Shown: positions 26,397 through 36,265 of the stretch, in pieces
Numbering within the stretch: the first letter of the stretch is position 1
Layout: every line of letters begins with the position of its first letter
NCBI GenBank assembly: GCA_937911505.1
Contig: CALEMF010000017.1
Span: forward strand, 1-64,000
Length of the DNA: 64,000 nucleotides
Source: an uncultured Cytophagales bacterium
GTDB lineage: Bacteria; Bacteroidota; Bacteroidia; Cytophagales; Thermonemataceae
Direction of reading: 5' to 3'
Made by a program: the position numbers and the translations under genes
The notes under the pieces: model-generated
Seen by the model: the letters and a program-made list of their open reading frames with translations, nothing else
The model's database searches: none
What the model was told of the DNA's origin: nothing

Positions 26397-27044
26397 ATGC
26401 TGAAGATTACGGCCTTTGAGAAGTCATATGGTACCCGAAAGATACTAGAGATTCCGTCTCTTCACTTACCCACCCATATTTATTGGGTAAAAGGAAGTAA
26501 TGGTGCAGGGAAGAGTACTTTGCTGAAATCGCTAGCAGGTCTTCTCTCTTTCAAAGGGGAGGTGATTTTAGAGGAGCGATACAACTTAAGAAAGAAGCCA
26601 AATGCTTACAGAAAGCTTATCAGTTTTTCAGAAGCAGAGCCGCATTACCCTCCTTTCTTGACTGGCCTAGATTTAATCAAGCTCTTTGCCTATACAAAAG
26701 GGACTTCTACCGACTCAGCAACCCCTTATTTAACAGACTTAGGAATGACAGATTATCTTCCAGAGGTGATCTCTACCTATTCAAGTGGGATGCTCAAAAA
26801 GCTATCTATTGTGTTGGCTTTTTTAGGCTCTCCCAAGATGATTTTACTGGACGAACCCATGAATACGTTGGATGAAGCTTCGAAGCATATTATCTACCAA
26901 TGGATCGAGGAAAAATACTCTAAGAGCCAAGTAACTTTTTTGATTAGTTCTCATCAACCCTTAGTATTTACAAATCAACCTCCACCAGAAATATTATTGG
27001 TGGCACAGCAAACCGCCCAATTAGTTGACTATGCCCTTCACTAA
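26397..27044 (+). CDS. ABC transporter ATP-binding protein
   Basis: 215 residues. Walker A GSNGAGKST (about residues 34-42), signature YSSGMLKKLS and Walker B MILLDEPMNTLDEA are present, with H-loop SSHQP. This is a short single-domain ATPase, as in small bacteriocin or peptide exporters and Bacteroidota gliding-type exporters. It overlaps the next gene by 14 bp, so they form one transporter. The substrate cannot be told. It follows the RNA array by 235 bp and need not be related to it. Confidence 0.93.
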   Translation: MLKITAFEKSYGTRKILEIPSLHLPTHIYWVKGSNGAGKSTLLKSLAGLLSFKGEVILEERYNLRKKPNAYRKLISFSEAEPHYPPFLTGLDLIKLFAYTKGTSTDSATPYLTDLGMTDYLPEVISTYSSGMLKKLSIVLAFLGSPKMILLDEPMNTLDEASKHIIYQWIEEKYSKSQVTFLISSHQPLVFTNQPPPEILLVAQQTAQLVDYALH

Positions 27045-28140
27045 AATTCTTATCAAAATTTTTGTACGAGGCTTTTACAAACGACACCTGGGGCTTCTGG
27101 TATTCTCTATTTGTACATTTCTATTGTATGGTTTCTTCATTGCACCTTTGAACCAAACACACTTAACTAAAGATGAAATCACTGCTTATAATCTCATAGT
27201 AGTGCTTACCCTACTGGAAAATCCCTTTATGTTGATCGTTTTCTATGTTATATTATTGGTATACGTGGTAAAGAGTGCCCAATATGTACTACAACAGTTA
27301 AAAGACAAACAAAATCTATTTTTACGATACAGTACTACTGCCTTGGGATATACTCGACAATGGCTTCATTGGAGTTTTGTGCAGTTACTCCTACTAATCC
27401 CTTTTTTAATTTATTGCATTTTCTCCTTTTTAGTAGGACTCACCTATGAATACTATGTAGCCTCTTTTGTGTTGGTAGCTTTTCCCCTACTTGTCATCGC
27501 TATTTGCGGCATTATTTATACTTGGCAGATCAATAAGCTTAGTTTAGGTGAAAAACAGGTGTTTTCGTTGGGTGTGTATCGATGGCGAAAACCAATTTAT
27601 GGTATTTTCTTATACCATATAGGAGATCAATTAAAAATAGCGCTCCTAGTTACCAAGCTTGTGGTAGTGTTGGTATTTGTGGTGACCAACTTATTGGTTA
27701 GCTCAGAGGATGTTTTTGTTAGCAGCTATATCAAAGCACTGGGGATAGCTACGGCACACTCTTTTCTTATTTATCACTTACATCAATTTAAAATTAATTA
27801 CTTAGGTTTGCTCAAGAATTTACCTGTTAGAAGAGTCTATATATTTTTTGTAATAGGTCTTACCTATTTGATTATTACGCTACCTGAACACCTTATATTA
27901 TTATTGAACTTTGATTCAACTATTGAAGCACTAGGAGTAATACTTTTCGGAATTAGTATAGTGAGCCTGTATCAGGTTACTTTACTGAACAGTGGTATAA
28001 CCCTGATAAAGTTTATAAAGATTATTTTCTTGCTGTATGTCTTTTACTTTTTTATGGTGTTCTTCCCTTATTGGTGGTTAGCAATACCACTAAACTTTCT
28101 AGTAGCTTATAGTCTGTTCTACAGAAAGTACTATCAATAA
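27031..28140 (+). CDS. ABC transporter membrane subunit (putative)
   Basis: 369 residues from the ATG at 27031 (a TTG six bases earlier is also in frame). About nine to ten hydrophobic helices spread over the whole length, with few charged loops. The overlap with the ATPase gene indicates translational coupling and a joint transporter. The sequence has no named family I recognise. Confidence 0.75.
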   Translation: MPFTKILIKIFVRGFYKRHLGLLVFSICTFLLYGFFIAPLNQTHLTKDEITAYNLIVVLTLLENPFMLIVFYVILLVYVVKSAQYVLQQLKDKQNLFLRYSTTALGYTRQWLHWSFVQLLLLIPFLIYCIFSFLVGLTYEYYVASFVLVAFPLLVIAICGIIYTWQINKLSLGEKQVFSLGVYRWRKPIYGIFLYHIGDQLKIALLVTKLVVVLVFVVTNLLVSSEDVFVSSYIKALGIATAHSFLIYHLHQFKINYLGLLKNLPVRRVYIFFVIGLTYLIITLPEHLILLLNFDSTIEALGVILFGISIVSLYQVTLLNSGITLIKFIKIIFLLYVFYFFMVFFPYWWLAIPLNFLVAYSLFYRKYYQ

Positions 28141-28235
28141 GCCCTCTTGTAAGATAAAATTTCGTTACGAAAAGAACAGTTTTACCCCTTGCGAGTTATG
28201 CATGTCAAGCATTAACCCCATAAGCATACAAAGGA

Positions 28236-29159
28236 ATGCACAACAGACTACTCAACGCTTGGAACAAAATCATAACGAAGCTGAGCGACTGGCTTGACAC
28301 TTTTTTAGTCAACCTACCAAATCTTATTATAGCTGCCATCGTTTTCGTTATTACGATACTTATTTCTAAATACATTAGTAAACTTGCCATAAAGCTACTA
28401 GAGAGAAGCAGCCTCCAGCAATCTATGAAAAACCTGATTGCCCGGCTCATCTCTATCGTCGTTATTCTTATTGGGCTCTTTTTAGTACTGGGCGTCCTCA
28501 ATCTTAGCAAAGCGCTTAACACTATTTTAGCGGGTGCTGGGGTAGCAGGTTTGGCTGTAGGTTTGGCACTACAAGGGGCACTGGCCAATACCTATTCGGG
28601 CATTGTGCTTTCTTACATTGACCATATCAAGTATGGTGATTGGGTACAGAGCAACGACTTTGAAGGAGAAGTAGTGAATATTGATCTGAGAGCTGTTACT
28701 ATTAAGCAACCTGACAATAACTTGGTGTACATTCCCAATAAATTGGTAGTAGAAAGCCCAATCAAAAACTACTCTACCACAGCACAATCACGAGTGATTT
28801 TACAATGTGGGGTCGCGTACGATTCCGATTTACGAGCGGTGAAAGAACTTGTGATTGACGTAATTGCCAAGGCTTTTGAAGCCATACAAGACCGTGAAGA
28901 TATCCTCTTTTTATGGGAAGAGTTTGGAGATAGCTCCATTAACTTTCAAGTACGGTTCTGGATCAACTCCACTTCGGCCATTGAGGTGATGAAAGCCAAA
29001 AGCGAAGCTATTATGCTCGTGAAAGAAGCCTTTGACGAAAAAGACATTACAATTCCTTTCCCTATCAGAACATTGGATTTTCCTGAAGAATTTACATTAG
29101 GCAATCAAAATGGAGAGGCACAAAAGCAAAATAACCATGGGACTGACACTAGCGATTGA
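28236..29159 (+). CDS. MscS-family mechanosensitive ion channel
   Basis: 307 residues. Three transmembrane helices: TM1 near residues 28-45, TM2 near 68-88 and the pore-lining TM3 near 92-115 (AGAGVAGLAVGLALQGALANTYSG, with the small-residue packing pattern of MscS). The cytoplasmic beta domain follows, with the DWVQSNDFEGEVVNIDLR and YIPNKLVVESPIKNYS motifs. It should open on membrane tension to release solutes during osmotic downshock. Length is normal for MscS. It overlaps the HAD gene by 23 bp. Confidence 0.95.
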   Translation: MHNRLLNAWNKIITKLSDWLDTFLVNLPNLIIAAIVFVITILISKYISKLAIKLLERSSLQQSMKNLIARLISIVVILIGLFLVLGVLNLSKALNTILAGAGVAGLAVGLALQGALANTYSGIVLSYIDHIKYGDWVQSNDFEGEVVNIDLRAVTIKQPDNNLVYIPNKLVVESPIKNYSTTAQSRVILQCGVAYDSDLRAVKELVIDVIAKAFEAIQDREDILFLWEEFGDSSINFQVRFWINSTSAIEVMKAKSEAIMLVKEAFDEKDITIPFPIRTLDFPEEFTLGNQNGEAQKQNNHGTDTSD

Positions 29160-29814
29160 TGTATATGGTACCCTGATCAATACATCGGGTGTTTACGATG
29201 AACTAGTAACGCTAGTAGGACAACAAGCCACTACATTTATGGAGACTTGGCGAAATAAGCAGCTAGAGTATAGCTTTCGGCGAGGACTGATGCAACAGTA
29301 TCAACCCTTCTCAGTATGTACGGCGCAGGCCTTGGATTATTGCTGTAACAAATATGAAGTCATAATGAGTGAAGAGCAGAAAGAAATACTACTCAATACA
29401 TATACACGTTTACCTGCCTTCAAAGATGTCAATAAAGGGCTTAGCCTCTTGAAAGAAGCTAACTACCAACTCTATGCTTTCTCTAATGGAAGTGAGGCAG
29501 CAGTAAAAACGCTCCTAAAAGGCGCGCAAATAGAGCAATACTTTATAGCGATAGTAAGTTTAGAAGCCATAAAAACTTTTAAACCTAATCCAGAAGGTTA
29601 TCAGTACTTCAACGACAAGACCAGCACACAAAAAGAAAACACTTGGCTTATTTCCAGTAATGCTTTTGATGTGATAGGTGCGCAGGCATACGGAATGCAA
29701 AGTGCTTGGGTGCAACGCTCAAAAGAAGCCACTTTAGACCCTTGGGAAATAACACCTACCCTTACCGTTGAGAATCTAGAGGTATTAGCAGCAGCATTAA
29801 AGGAAGTAAAGTAG
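29137..29814 (+). CDS. HAD hydrolase, haloacid dehalogenase type II-like
   Basis: 225 residues from the ATG at 29137; an upstream ATG at 29110 is in frame but would lengthen the overlap with mscS. The start MGLTLAIDVYGTLINTSGVY carries the nucleophile aspartate (AIDVYGT), motif II is in AFSNGSEAAV, motif III lysine in FKPNPEGY and motif IV in ISSNAFDVIGA. This matches L-2-haloacid dehalogenase-type HAD enzymes, which hydrolyse C-halogen or related bonds; the true substrate is uncertain. Confidence 0.88.
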   Translation: MGLTLAIDVYGTLINTSGVYDELVTLVGQQATTFMETWRNKQLEYSFRRGLMQQYQPFSVCTAQALDYCCNKYEVIMSEEQKEILLNTYTRLPAFKDVNKGLSLLKEANYQLYAFSNGSEAAVKTLLKGAQIEQYFIAIVSLEAIKTFKPNPEGYQYFNDKTSTQKENTWLISSNAFDVIGAQAYGMQSAWVQRSKEATLDPWEITPTLTVENLEVLAAALKEVK

Positions 29815-29906
29815 CAGTAGAGAGGTGTATAGCTTACTTTACGGTTTATAATCTGCCTTACTTTTTATATATTTAGAGAGTACCATATATTTTTAACCTA
29901 TTGCCT

Positions 29907-30575
29907 ATGAAGAAATTGAAACTAAAATTTAAAATAGACTGGAAAGCTAAGATAGCAGATCTTCTCATTGTTATCATAGGTATTACCTTGGCTTTTAGGC
30001 TAGATGCTTGGAACGAAGATCGTAAGGCACGTAAACAGCTCAATCACTACTTGAGTAGCTTCCAAGACGAAACACGTGAGAATATTAAAGTACTCAAGAA
30101 GGTGATTGCTATAGCCACTGTACGTAAGCAAGAGGTAGATACTTTGAGAGCACTTTTACGAAAACAAAGGTACGGGGATAGGAGGTTAGGGCTTCTATCA
30201 TCAAAGCTTACCAATACGATCGACTACAGGCCTACGACAATTACGATCGAATATATTCAGGAATCAGACGGTTGGGGACTTATCAGAGACTTTCGGCTCA
30301 GGAAAAATATCATTGATGCCTACAATGCCTTAGAAGATTTAGAGAAAATGGAGCAAGGTACACAAGTATACATAAATAGCTTCGTGACGCCGTTTTTCTT
30401 CAATAATATCCGCTATAGTAATTTCTATCCTGTAAACGACAGAGAGTTTATAACAGACCATCGCTTTGAAAATGTGATTATCGGGTATCAGTTTAAACTG
30501 ATATATCAGCTTCAAAACTATGCACTAGTGTTAGAACAATTACAGCGTTTAGAAAAAGATTTAAGAAATAAATAA
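29907..30575 (+). CDS. DUF6090-like membrane-anchored protein
   Basis: 222 residues from the ATG at 29907 (a TTG six bases upstream is also in frame). One N-terminal transmembrane helix (IADLLIVIIGITLAFRLDAWNEDRK) followed by a charged helical domain. The pattern hydrophobic helix plus LDAWNEDRKAR is the signature I recall for DUF6090 proteins, common and uncharacterised in Bacteroidota. Only 21 bp separate it from the next gene. Confidence 0.7.
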   Translation: MKKLKLKFKIDWKAKIADLLIVIIGITLAFRLDAWNEDRKARKQLNHYLSSFQDETRENIKVLKKVIAIATVRKQEVDTLRALLRKQRYGDRRLGLLSSKLTNTIDYRPTTITIEYIQESDGWGLIRDFRLRKNIIDAYNALEDLEKMEQGTQVYINSFVTPFFFNNIRYSNFYPVNDREFITDHRFENVIIGYQFKLIYQLQNYALVLEQLQRLEKDLRNK

Positions 30576-30596
30576 GCGCTACTAAAAAAACATCTC

Positions 30597-31892
30597 ATGA
30601 AAAGAATTTTAGCTTGCCTATTGATTTGTTGTGCTGCTCTAAAAGTAGGAGCGCAGGTGGATACCGTATACACAAAGCGCTACTTGGAGAGAAGTACAAA
30701 GTTCGCTTGGCTTACACTAGGTGGAGATATACTAGCCCTGCCCAATGGAGATACAGACTATCTGCAAGGAGAAAATCTTAGAAACACTACTTTTAGTAGC
30801 GGCTTTGTACCAAGAGTAACGATTGGAGGTGTACACTTCTGGGGCTATGCTGATTTTTATGTGACTTTCCCGCTAAGCTTTCTTACATTGCAATCAACAC
30901 CTGATGATTTTCAAGAACTTGATATAAGGCAAGGTGTAGAAACAGGCTTTCGACTCTTTCCCGTAAAGCTACAACCCAAGCGGCTTAGTCCTTTTTTAGG
31001 AATAAGCTTTCGGTCGTCCTCTTACAGTCACGAGATAGAAGGCGACAACTACACTGAAGGAGCACCTCGCTACACACGGATGACGGTTCCTGTACAATTT
31101 GGCTTAGCCTACACCACAAATAAACTACATATTGCTGCATCGGCCTATTTACAATCTACTCGTAACTTTAAATACTACATCTCGCCAGAGCAAGAGGGAA
31201 ATACTACGCTTAATCCAGTGACATTCAATGTAAGTGTACTCCGCTACTGGGATACCGATAGAGATTATCGTACTGAGAAGGCTTGGAGAAGTCTGAACAA
31301 GCGTCATGAAATACTGAAAAAAGAGAATCGTTTGAGTACTTGGTACATAGGCGTAGGGCCTTCTGCAGGTTTGCAGATGTCTCGTTCTTCTTTTCTCGAG
31401 CAGAACTATCCCTTTTTGGCAGATACCTACTCTAGTGGCTTAATGCCAGATATCACTTTCGGGCGTTTCTTTAATCGGCCCGATATGAACGTAGGCGTAT
31501 CTTATAGAACCTTTGGCGATCGTATTAGAGGCTTTGACACCTCCATAAGAATGCGAAGGCATTCCTTTATGGTAGAAGCCTACAAAAATCTCTTCAACTG
31601 GCTGGGTTTTGTACCCTACGTAGGCGTAACAGGTGCTATAGAAAACCTCACCGTAGAGGTGAACGACCAAACGTACCAAGAAACCAAACCAGCACTTGGC
31701 TTTATTGCGGGATGGGATATTCGCGTGACAAAGACAGGGACAAGCTTATTACGTACCAATTTACGCTGGACACCCGACTTACACCTTTCAATAGAAGGCG
31801 ATCGTATGATGTTCGATCATCTTGAATTTAACTTTATACAGTGGGTGCAGTTTTTAGGAAGAGGAAAAGTCTATAAAAAATACAGTAAGTAA
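30597..31892 (+). CDS. Putative outer-membrane beta-barrel protein
   Basis: 431 residues with a signal peptide (ILACLLICCAALKVGAQ). Repeated amphipathic strands with aromatic girdles (for example FVPRVTIGGVHFWGYADFYVTFP and LGISFRSSSYSHEIEG) and a final strand FNFIQWVQFLGRGKVYKKYSK suggest a barrel. No family recognised. Likely co-transcribed with the DUF6090 gene and ended by a strong hairpin. Confidence 0.7.
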   Translation: MKRILACLLICCAALKVGAQVDTVYTKRYLERSTKFAWLTLGGDILALPNGDTDYLQGENLRNTTFSSGFVPRVTIGGVHFWGYADFYVTFPLSFLTLQSTPDDFQELDIRQGVETGFRLFPVKLQPKRLSPFLGISFRSSSYSHEIEGDNYTEGAPRYTRMTVPVQFGLAYTTNKLHIAASAYLQSTRNFKYYISPEQEGNTTLNPVTFNVSVLRYWDTDRDYRTEKAWRSLNKRHEILKKENRLSTWYIGVGPSAGLQMSRSSFLEQNYPFLADTYSSGLMPDITFGRFFNRPDMNVGVSYRTFGDRIRGFDTSIRMRRHSFMVEAYKNLFNWLGFVPYVGVTGAIENLTVEVNDQTYQETKPALGFIAGWDIRVTKTGTSLLRTNLRWTPDLHLSIEGDRMMFDHLEFNFIQWVQFLGRGKVYKKYSK

Positions 31893-31911
31893 TGCATCAA
31901 TACGCATAAAA

Positions 31912-31937
31912 AAATCCACTTTGTAAAAAGTGGATTT
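31912..31937. terminator. Bidirectional terminator hairpin
   Basis: AAATCCACTT pairs with AAGTGGATTT around a short loop, with A and T runs outside. It lies between the convergent barrel gene and superoxide dismutase. Confidence 0.85.
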
Positions 31938-31958
31938 CGTCTATCTGTATCTTACTAT

Positions 31959-32567
31959 CTACTTGGCCTTCTCGTACAACTCAGCTACTTTACTCCAGTT
32001 AACAATATTGAAGAAAGCACTGATGTAATCAGGACGGCGGTTTTGGTAGTTTAAGTAATAGGCGTGCTCCCATACATCCAAACCTAAAATAGGGGTGCCT
32101 TTTACCTCTGCGATATCCATAAGCGGATTATCTTGGTTAGGAGTAGAGGTCACGTCAACGGCGCCACCATCTGTAACGATGAGCCAAGCCCAGCCTGAAC
32201 CAAAGCGAGTGGCTGCCGCTTCGCTGAACTTTTCCTTAAAGCCATCATACGAACCAAATTTACTATTGATCGCTTCCAATAAAGCACCTGTAGGCTCACC
32301 GCCACCATTAGGAGAGAGTACCTCCCAAAAAAGACTATGATTGTAGTGCCCACCACCATTGTTTCTCACTTTGGTGCTATGGTTGCTTACATTTTTTAAG
32401 ATATCTTCTATACTAGCATTGGCAAGGTCTGAACCTTCTACGGCATCATTCAATTTCTTCACGTAGCCAGCATGGTGCTTACCGTAATGAATGTTCATCG
32501 TTTTCTGATCAATATGAGGTTCTAAAGCGTTTTCCGCATAAGGAAGCGGATTCTGAGAAAATGCCAT
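31959..32567 (-). CDS. sodA: Superoxide dismutase, manganese/iron family
   Basis: 202 residues from the ATG of [10 protein letters not shown]; an ATG 42 bp upstream is in frame but adds a non-conserved extension. It turns superoxide into oxygen and hydrogen peroxide. Metal ligands are visible as His in MNIHYG, His in [11 protein letters not shown], and Asp and His in DVWEHAYY. The glycine before HYNH and the glutamine in PNQDNPLM favour a manganese or cambialistic enzyme over a pure iron type. It follows tadA by 79 bp. Confidence 0.96.
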   Translation of the reverse strand: MAFSQNPLPYAENALEPHIDQKTMNIHYGKHHAGYVKKLNDAVEGSDLANASIEDILKNVSNHSTKVRNNGGGHYNHSLFWEVLSPNGGGEPTGALLEAINSKFGSYDGFKEKFSEAAATRFGSGWAWLIVTDGGAVDVTSTPNQDNPLMDIAEVKGTPILGLDVWEHAYYLNYQNRRPDYISAFFNIVNWSKVAELYEKAK

Positions 32568-32646
32568 AATCTGAATGTTGTTTAAAACGTGAAAAAAATG
32601 TTTTACCATAATAAACTGTATCCAACGTAAACTGTTCAGGTATTAC

Positions 32647-33096
32647 TTAGTTTCTCAAGGATTTGAAGAACTTTTGAAGAAGCTGCTGGCAAGGCTCCGC
32701 CAGAATGCCTTTCACGACTTTTGTTTTCGGATGCAAAATGGGAGCTGCCTTACTCGAAAAACCTCGATCGGGATCGTCTGCTGCATACACAAGTGTCCCT
32801 ATCTGCGCCCAGTACAGTGCTCCAGCGCACATTGTACAGGGCTCTAAGGTTACGTACATCGTACACTTCTTCAGGTATTTGGCGCCTAGAAAATGAGTGG
32901 CGGCGGTAATGGCGAGTATTTCTGCGTGGGCGGTTACATCTTTAAGCTGTTCTGTTTGGTTGTGCGTTTTAGCAATGAGCTGACCATCTGCCACCACAAC
33001 GGCTCCAACGGGAATCTCCTTATTCTGTCCAGCGATAAGTGCTTGCTGATAAGCAATATTCATAAAATACTCGTGGGTGAGCAAGTGAGACTTCAT
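32647..33096 (-). CDS. tadA: tRNA-specific adenosine deaminase (A34 to inosine)
   Basis: 149 residues. Zinc ligands and catalytic glutamate are in TAHAEI and EPCTMCAGA; the tail RGFSSKAAPILHP resembles TadA rather than cytosine deaminases. It makes inosine at the wobble position of tRNA-Arg. It begins 1 bp after the stop of the aspartyl protease gene, so the two are probably one transcript, and superoxide dismutase follows. Confidence 0.92.
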   Translation of the reverse strand: MKSHLLTHEYFMNIAYQQALIAGQNKEIPVGAVVVADGQLIAKTHNQTEQLKDVTAHAEILAITAATHFLGAKYLKKCTMYVTLEPCTMCAGALYWAQIGTLVYAADDPDRGFSSKAAPILHPKTKVVKGILAEPCQQLLQKFFKSLRN

Positions 33097-33097
33097 A

Positions 33098-34381
33098 CTA
33101 GGGAACGGGTTGTAAACGAAAGCTAAAATACAAAAGACGTCCCGAACGCCTTACTAATAAGTTGACTTTCTGCCCTACTTTTTTATCGATCATGTTATAA
33201 ATTTGCCCTATTCTAAGTTTACGCGCCATTGTATTGTTAATGGCTACCAACTCATCTCCTTTTTCCAAACCTACTTGTTGGGCGATGCTATTGGGGTATA
33301 CTCTCGCGATTTTATACATTTTGTAGCTAGGGGCTATGGCGACTAACTCTATCCCTGACAAGGCATACTGAAAAGGTAGTTTGTATTTTTTATTAGGGCG
33401 AAGCCATACCTTTCCATTAAGGTAGTCGAAGGTAAGACGAAAACGACTTAGAATACCTGCCCCAAGAATACCATCTCTATTGAGATCGACACGGTATAGT
33501 TTTTCGTCTTTAACGCTATCTGGGAAAGAAGTAATCACTCCCTGCCATCCAAAGGTACCTAGTTCAAAGTAAGGTAAGCGTCCTACTTCTCCTAAAATTT
33601 CGCCCGTAAGGGTAGTACCTATTTTTTTACCTTTATATGTACTAGGAATAAAATCCTTCACCTTTTTTCTTTTTTCGATAGATAAGCTGAAGCCAGCGCC
33701 TGTATCTACAAGTAAATTTACTGTTCTCTGTAGTGTATCTTGCTCGTTATATTTGTAGAGCGTTGCCTTTACATAAGGCTTGTTTTGCGCCAATGTGATA
33801 GGAATGGAAGAGAGTTTTTTTAGTCGCCTTTTACGTTTATAAAACTTTTTTGGTGTATAGCAATAAAGTAGTTTTTGTTCGTAGTCGATGGTGATGACAA
33901 GGTTTCTGAAAAATTCATACCCTACGATGCCGTGTACCTTGATACCTGCATAATAGGAAATGTAAGGAAGGTCTTTTTCTAAAAAAATAATAGTTTGTTG
34001 CTCAAATGCGAGTTTATCTATGTAAGCATTTAAAAAAGGAATTGCTTGCCCTTTTACAACCAAGTCTTTGATGGCCCCTTGGATATTGACATTACGGTAG
34101 TCATCATTCAACGCCAATTGATTTCTCAAGGTAGTGTCTAAAATAATAGTAGGGTTTACGCCTGTATCCACTACAAAATTAAGCGTATCGGTTATGTACG
34201 CTCCATTGGTTACAATGGCAGGAACCACAATGAGATTATTATGCATCTCAAAGGGAATTTTGTGGAAATTTATATGACGAGAGGTAAAATGAAAGCCTAA
34301 ACGTGTCGCATTACTCTGCGCTAACAGACAGGCACAAATACTCAAGTATACGACGAGGGTGGTAAAAATTCTTAATACCAT
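33098..34381 (-). CDS. Retropepsin-like aspartyl protease with PDZ domain
   Basis: 427 residues, signal peptide at the N-terminus (LVVYLSICACLLAQS). Two aspartate motifs, FVVDTGVNPTI and LLVDTGAGFSL, give the two halves of an aspartyl-protease active site in one chain. A C-terminal PDZ domain (about residues 335-420: VYPNSIAQQVGLEKGDELVAINN) probably binds substrate tails. Such proteins are frequent and uncharacterised in Bacteroidota. Location is periplasm or cell surface by inference. Confidence 0.88.
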   Translation of the reverse strand: MVLRIFTTLVVYLSICACLLAQSNATRLGFHFTSRHINFHKIPFEMHNNLIVVPAIVTNGAYITDTLNFVVDTGVNPTIILDTTLRNQLALNDDYRNVNIQGAIKDLVVKGQAIPFLNAYIDKLAFEQQTIIFLEKDLPYISYYAGIKVHGIVGYEFFRNLVITIDYEQKLLYCYTPKKFYKRKRRLKKLSSIPITLAQNKPYVKATLYKYNEQDTLQRTVNLLVDTGAGFSLSIEKRKKVKDFIPSTYKGKKIGTTLTGEILGEVGRLPYFELGTFGWQGVITSFPDSVKDEKLYRVDLNRDGILGAGILSRFRLTFDYLNGKVWLRPNKKYKLPFQYALSGIELVAIAPSYKMYKIARVYPNSIAQQVGLEKGDELVAINNTMARKLRIGQIYNMIDKKVGQKVNLLVRRSGRLLYFSFRLQPVP

Positions 34382-34604
34382 AGCGTATATTTCAGAGAGT
34401 GAACAATTGTATTAGGTTCGTTGTAAGCAGCTACAGCCGCATTTATCTGTAGAATATACAAATAAATAAACAGATATAACAATACTAGTGTGAATTAAAG
34501 TGCTGTAAACTTTATGTTCTACTTGCTTGTTCTATGTGAGAGATAAATCGTATTGTGCATTTTAAAGTTGAAAAATTATTTTTAATCAAACACTTTCCGA
34601 AAAG

Positions 34605-35747
34605 ATGAAAATAGGCATTGTGTGTTACCCTACCTTCGGCGGAAGCGGGGTAGTAGCTACCGAACTCGGTAAGGCATTAGCCAAAAAAGGCCATGAAATA
34701 CACTTCATCACCTATACACAGCCTGCACGCCTCGATTTTTTCAGTGAAAATCTTTTCTACCACGAGGTGAAAGTCGCTAGCTATCCACTTTTTGATTATC
34801 CTCCTTACGAGTTAGCATTGGCTAGTAAAATGGTAGATGTAGCACAAAGCGTAAAACTAGACCTCCTTCATGTACATTATGCCATTCCGCATGCTTCTGC
34901 TGCTTTTATGGCCAAGCAGATACTCGCTACCAAGCACATTACGATGCCGATTATTACCACCTTACACGGTACAGATATTACTTTAGTAGGCAAAGACCCT
35001 TCTTACGAGCCAGTCGTTACTTTCAGTATCAATCAATCGGATGGTATTACGTCTGTCTCAGAAGATTTACGCAAAGATACCTATAGCCAATTTGAGATCA
35101 AGAAGGAGATAGAGGTAATCCCTAACTTTATTGACTTGCAACGCTTCAAAAAGCAGAAAAAAGACCACTTCAAGAAGGTGATCTGTCCCGATAATGAAAA
35201 GCTACTGGTGCATACTTCCAATTTTCGTAAGGTAAAACGCATCCAAGATATCGTAGCAGTATTCGCACAAGTAAAAGAAATCATTCCAGCAAAACTACTA
35301 TTGGTGGGAGATGGCCCAGAGCGTGTAAAGATAGAGCAACTTTGTAAAGACCTCGAGGTAGAAAAGTGTGTACACTTCTTAGGAAAGTTAGACGCTATTG
35401 AGGAGGTACTCTCCGTAGCTGATATATTTATGATGCCTTCTGAAAAAGAGAGTTTTGGCTTAGCTGCTTTAGAGGCCATGGCCTGCGAGGTACCCGTAAT
35501 CTCTTCTAATACTGGTGGACTCCCCGAATTGAACATTCACGGCGTAACAGGCTTTCTAAGCGATGTAGGCGACGTAGAAGATATGGTGAAAAATACCCTT
35601 ACAATCCTGAAAGACGAAAACCTACCAAAGTTTAGAGCCAATGCCCTCGCCAGAGCGAAGGAGTTTGATATTTCTAACATTCTTCCCCTCTACGAAAACT
35701 ACTACAAGCGTATTTCTGAGCAGGTAAAAGGTACTTTGAAGGTGTAG
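34605..35747 (+). CDS. bshA: N-acetyl-alpha-D-glucosaminyl L-malate synthase
   Basis: 380 residues, GT4 family, GT-B fold. The N-terminus MKIGIVCYPTFGGSGVVATELG and the HVHYAIPHA and LHGTDITLVG segments are specific to BshA, which joins UDP-GlcNAc and L-malate as the first step of bacillithiol synthesis. The C-terminal E-x7-E region (EKESFGLAALEAMACEVP) is intact. Bacillithiol is known in Bacteroidota; bshB and bshC are not in the window. Confidence 0.94.
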   Translation: MKIGIVCYPTFGGSGVVATELGKALAKKGHEIHFITYTQPARLDFFSENLFYHEVKVASYPLFDYPPYELALASKMVDVAQSVKLDLLHVHYAIPHASAAFMAKQILATKHITMPIITTLHGTDITLVGKDPSYEPVVTFSINQSDGITSVSEDLRKDTYSQFEIKKEIEVIPNFIDLQRFKKQKKDHFKKVICPDNEKLLVHTSNFRKVKRIQDIVAVFAQVKEIIPAKLLLVGDGPERVKIEQLCKDLEVEKCVHFLGKLDAIEEVLSVADIFMMPSEKESFGLAALEAMACEVPVISSNTGGLPELNIHGVTGFLSDVGDVEDMVKNTLTILKDENLPKFRANALARAKEFDISNILPLYENYYKRISEQVKGTLKV

Positions 35748-35783
35748 GCTTTAGTTGGTTGCTGATACAGTATTATGTTATGA

Positions 35784-36242
35784 TTATTCGTTTAGCTTTT
35801 TCCAGTATACAATTTTATCTTCCCCTTTTTGATAGAACTCTCTAATAGTTGCTTCTCTTGTATACCCAAGGTTATCATAGAATCTTCTAGTCAAGGTAAA
35901 GCTTGGTAAGCTAGAAGTCTCTACAATTAATATTCTGGCACCTTTTTCCCGTAATAGTGTTTCAAAATATGTCATTATTTCTGCCCCTAAACCTTGCCCT
36001 TGAAAGTTTTTATGGACGGCAATTAGATAGAGATTGTACGTACCTTCGGTCATTTTTTCAGGGGCACAATATGCCACAGCAATTGGCTTATTATTCTTTT
36101 CTCTTGTTATCCAGATCTCTTCTGAGTGAAGGTTATTAAAGTAATGCTCTGTCATTTCATTGAGGAGCTCAGAAGGAAACAATTCATTGGAGTCAATTAC
36201 TGCTCTCAAAGCGGGGAAATCATTTTGCGTTATTGGTCTCAT
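35784..36242 (-). CDS. GNAT family N-acetyltransferase
   Basis: 152 residues from the ATG at 36242 (MRPITQNDF); the longer TTG reading adds an implausible leader. Acetyl-CoA binding motif QGQGLGAEIM and the NLGYTREATIREFY C-terminal motif are clear. Substrate unknown. It is the last gene of a minus-strand cassette of accessory genes. Confidence 0.88.
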   Translation of the reverse strand: MRPITQNDFPALRAVIDSNELFPSELLNEMTEHYFNNLHSEEIWITREKNNKPIAVAYCAPEKMTEGTYNLYLIAVHKNFQGQGLGAEIMTYFETLLREKGARILIVETSSLPSFTLTRRFYDNLGYTREATIREFYQKGEDKIVYWKKLNE

Positions 36243-36265
36243 GCTTTTTAATTTATTACACAAAG

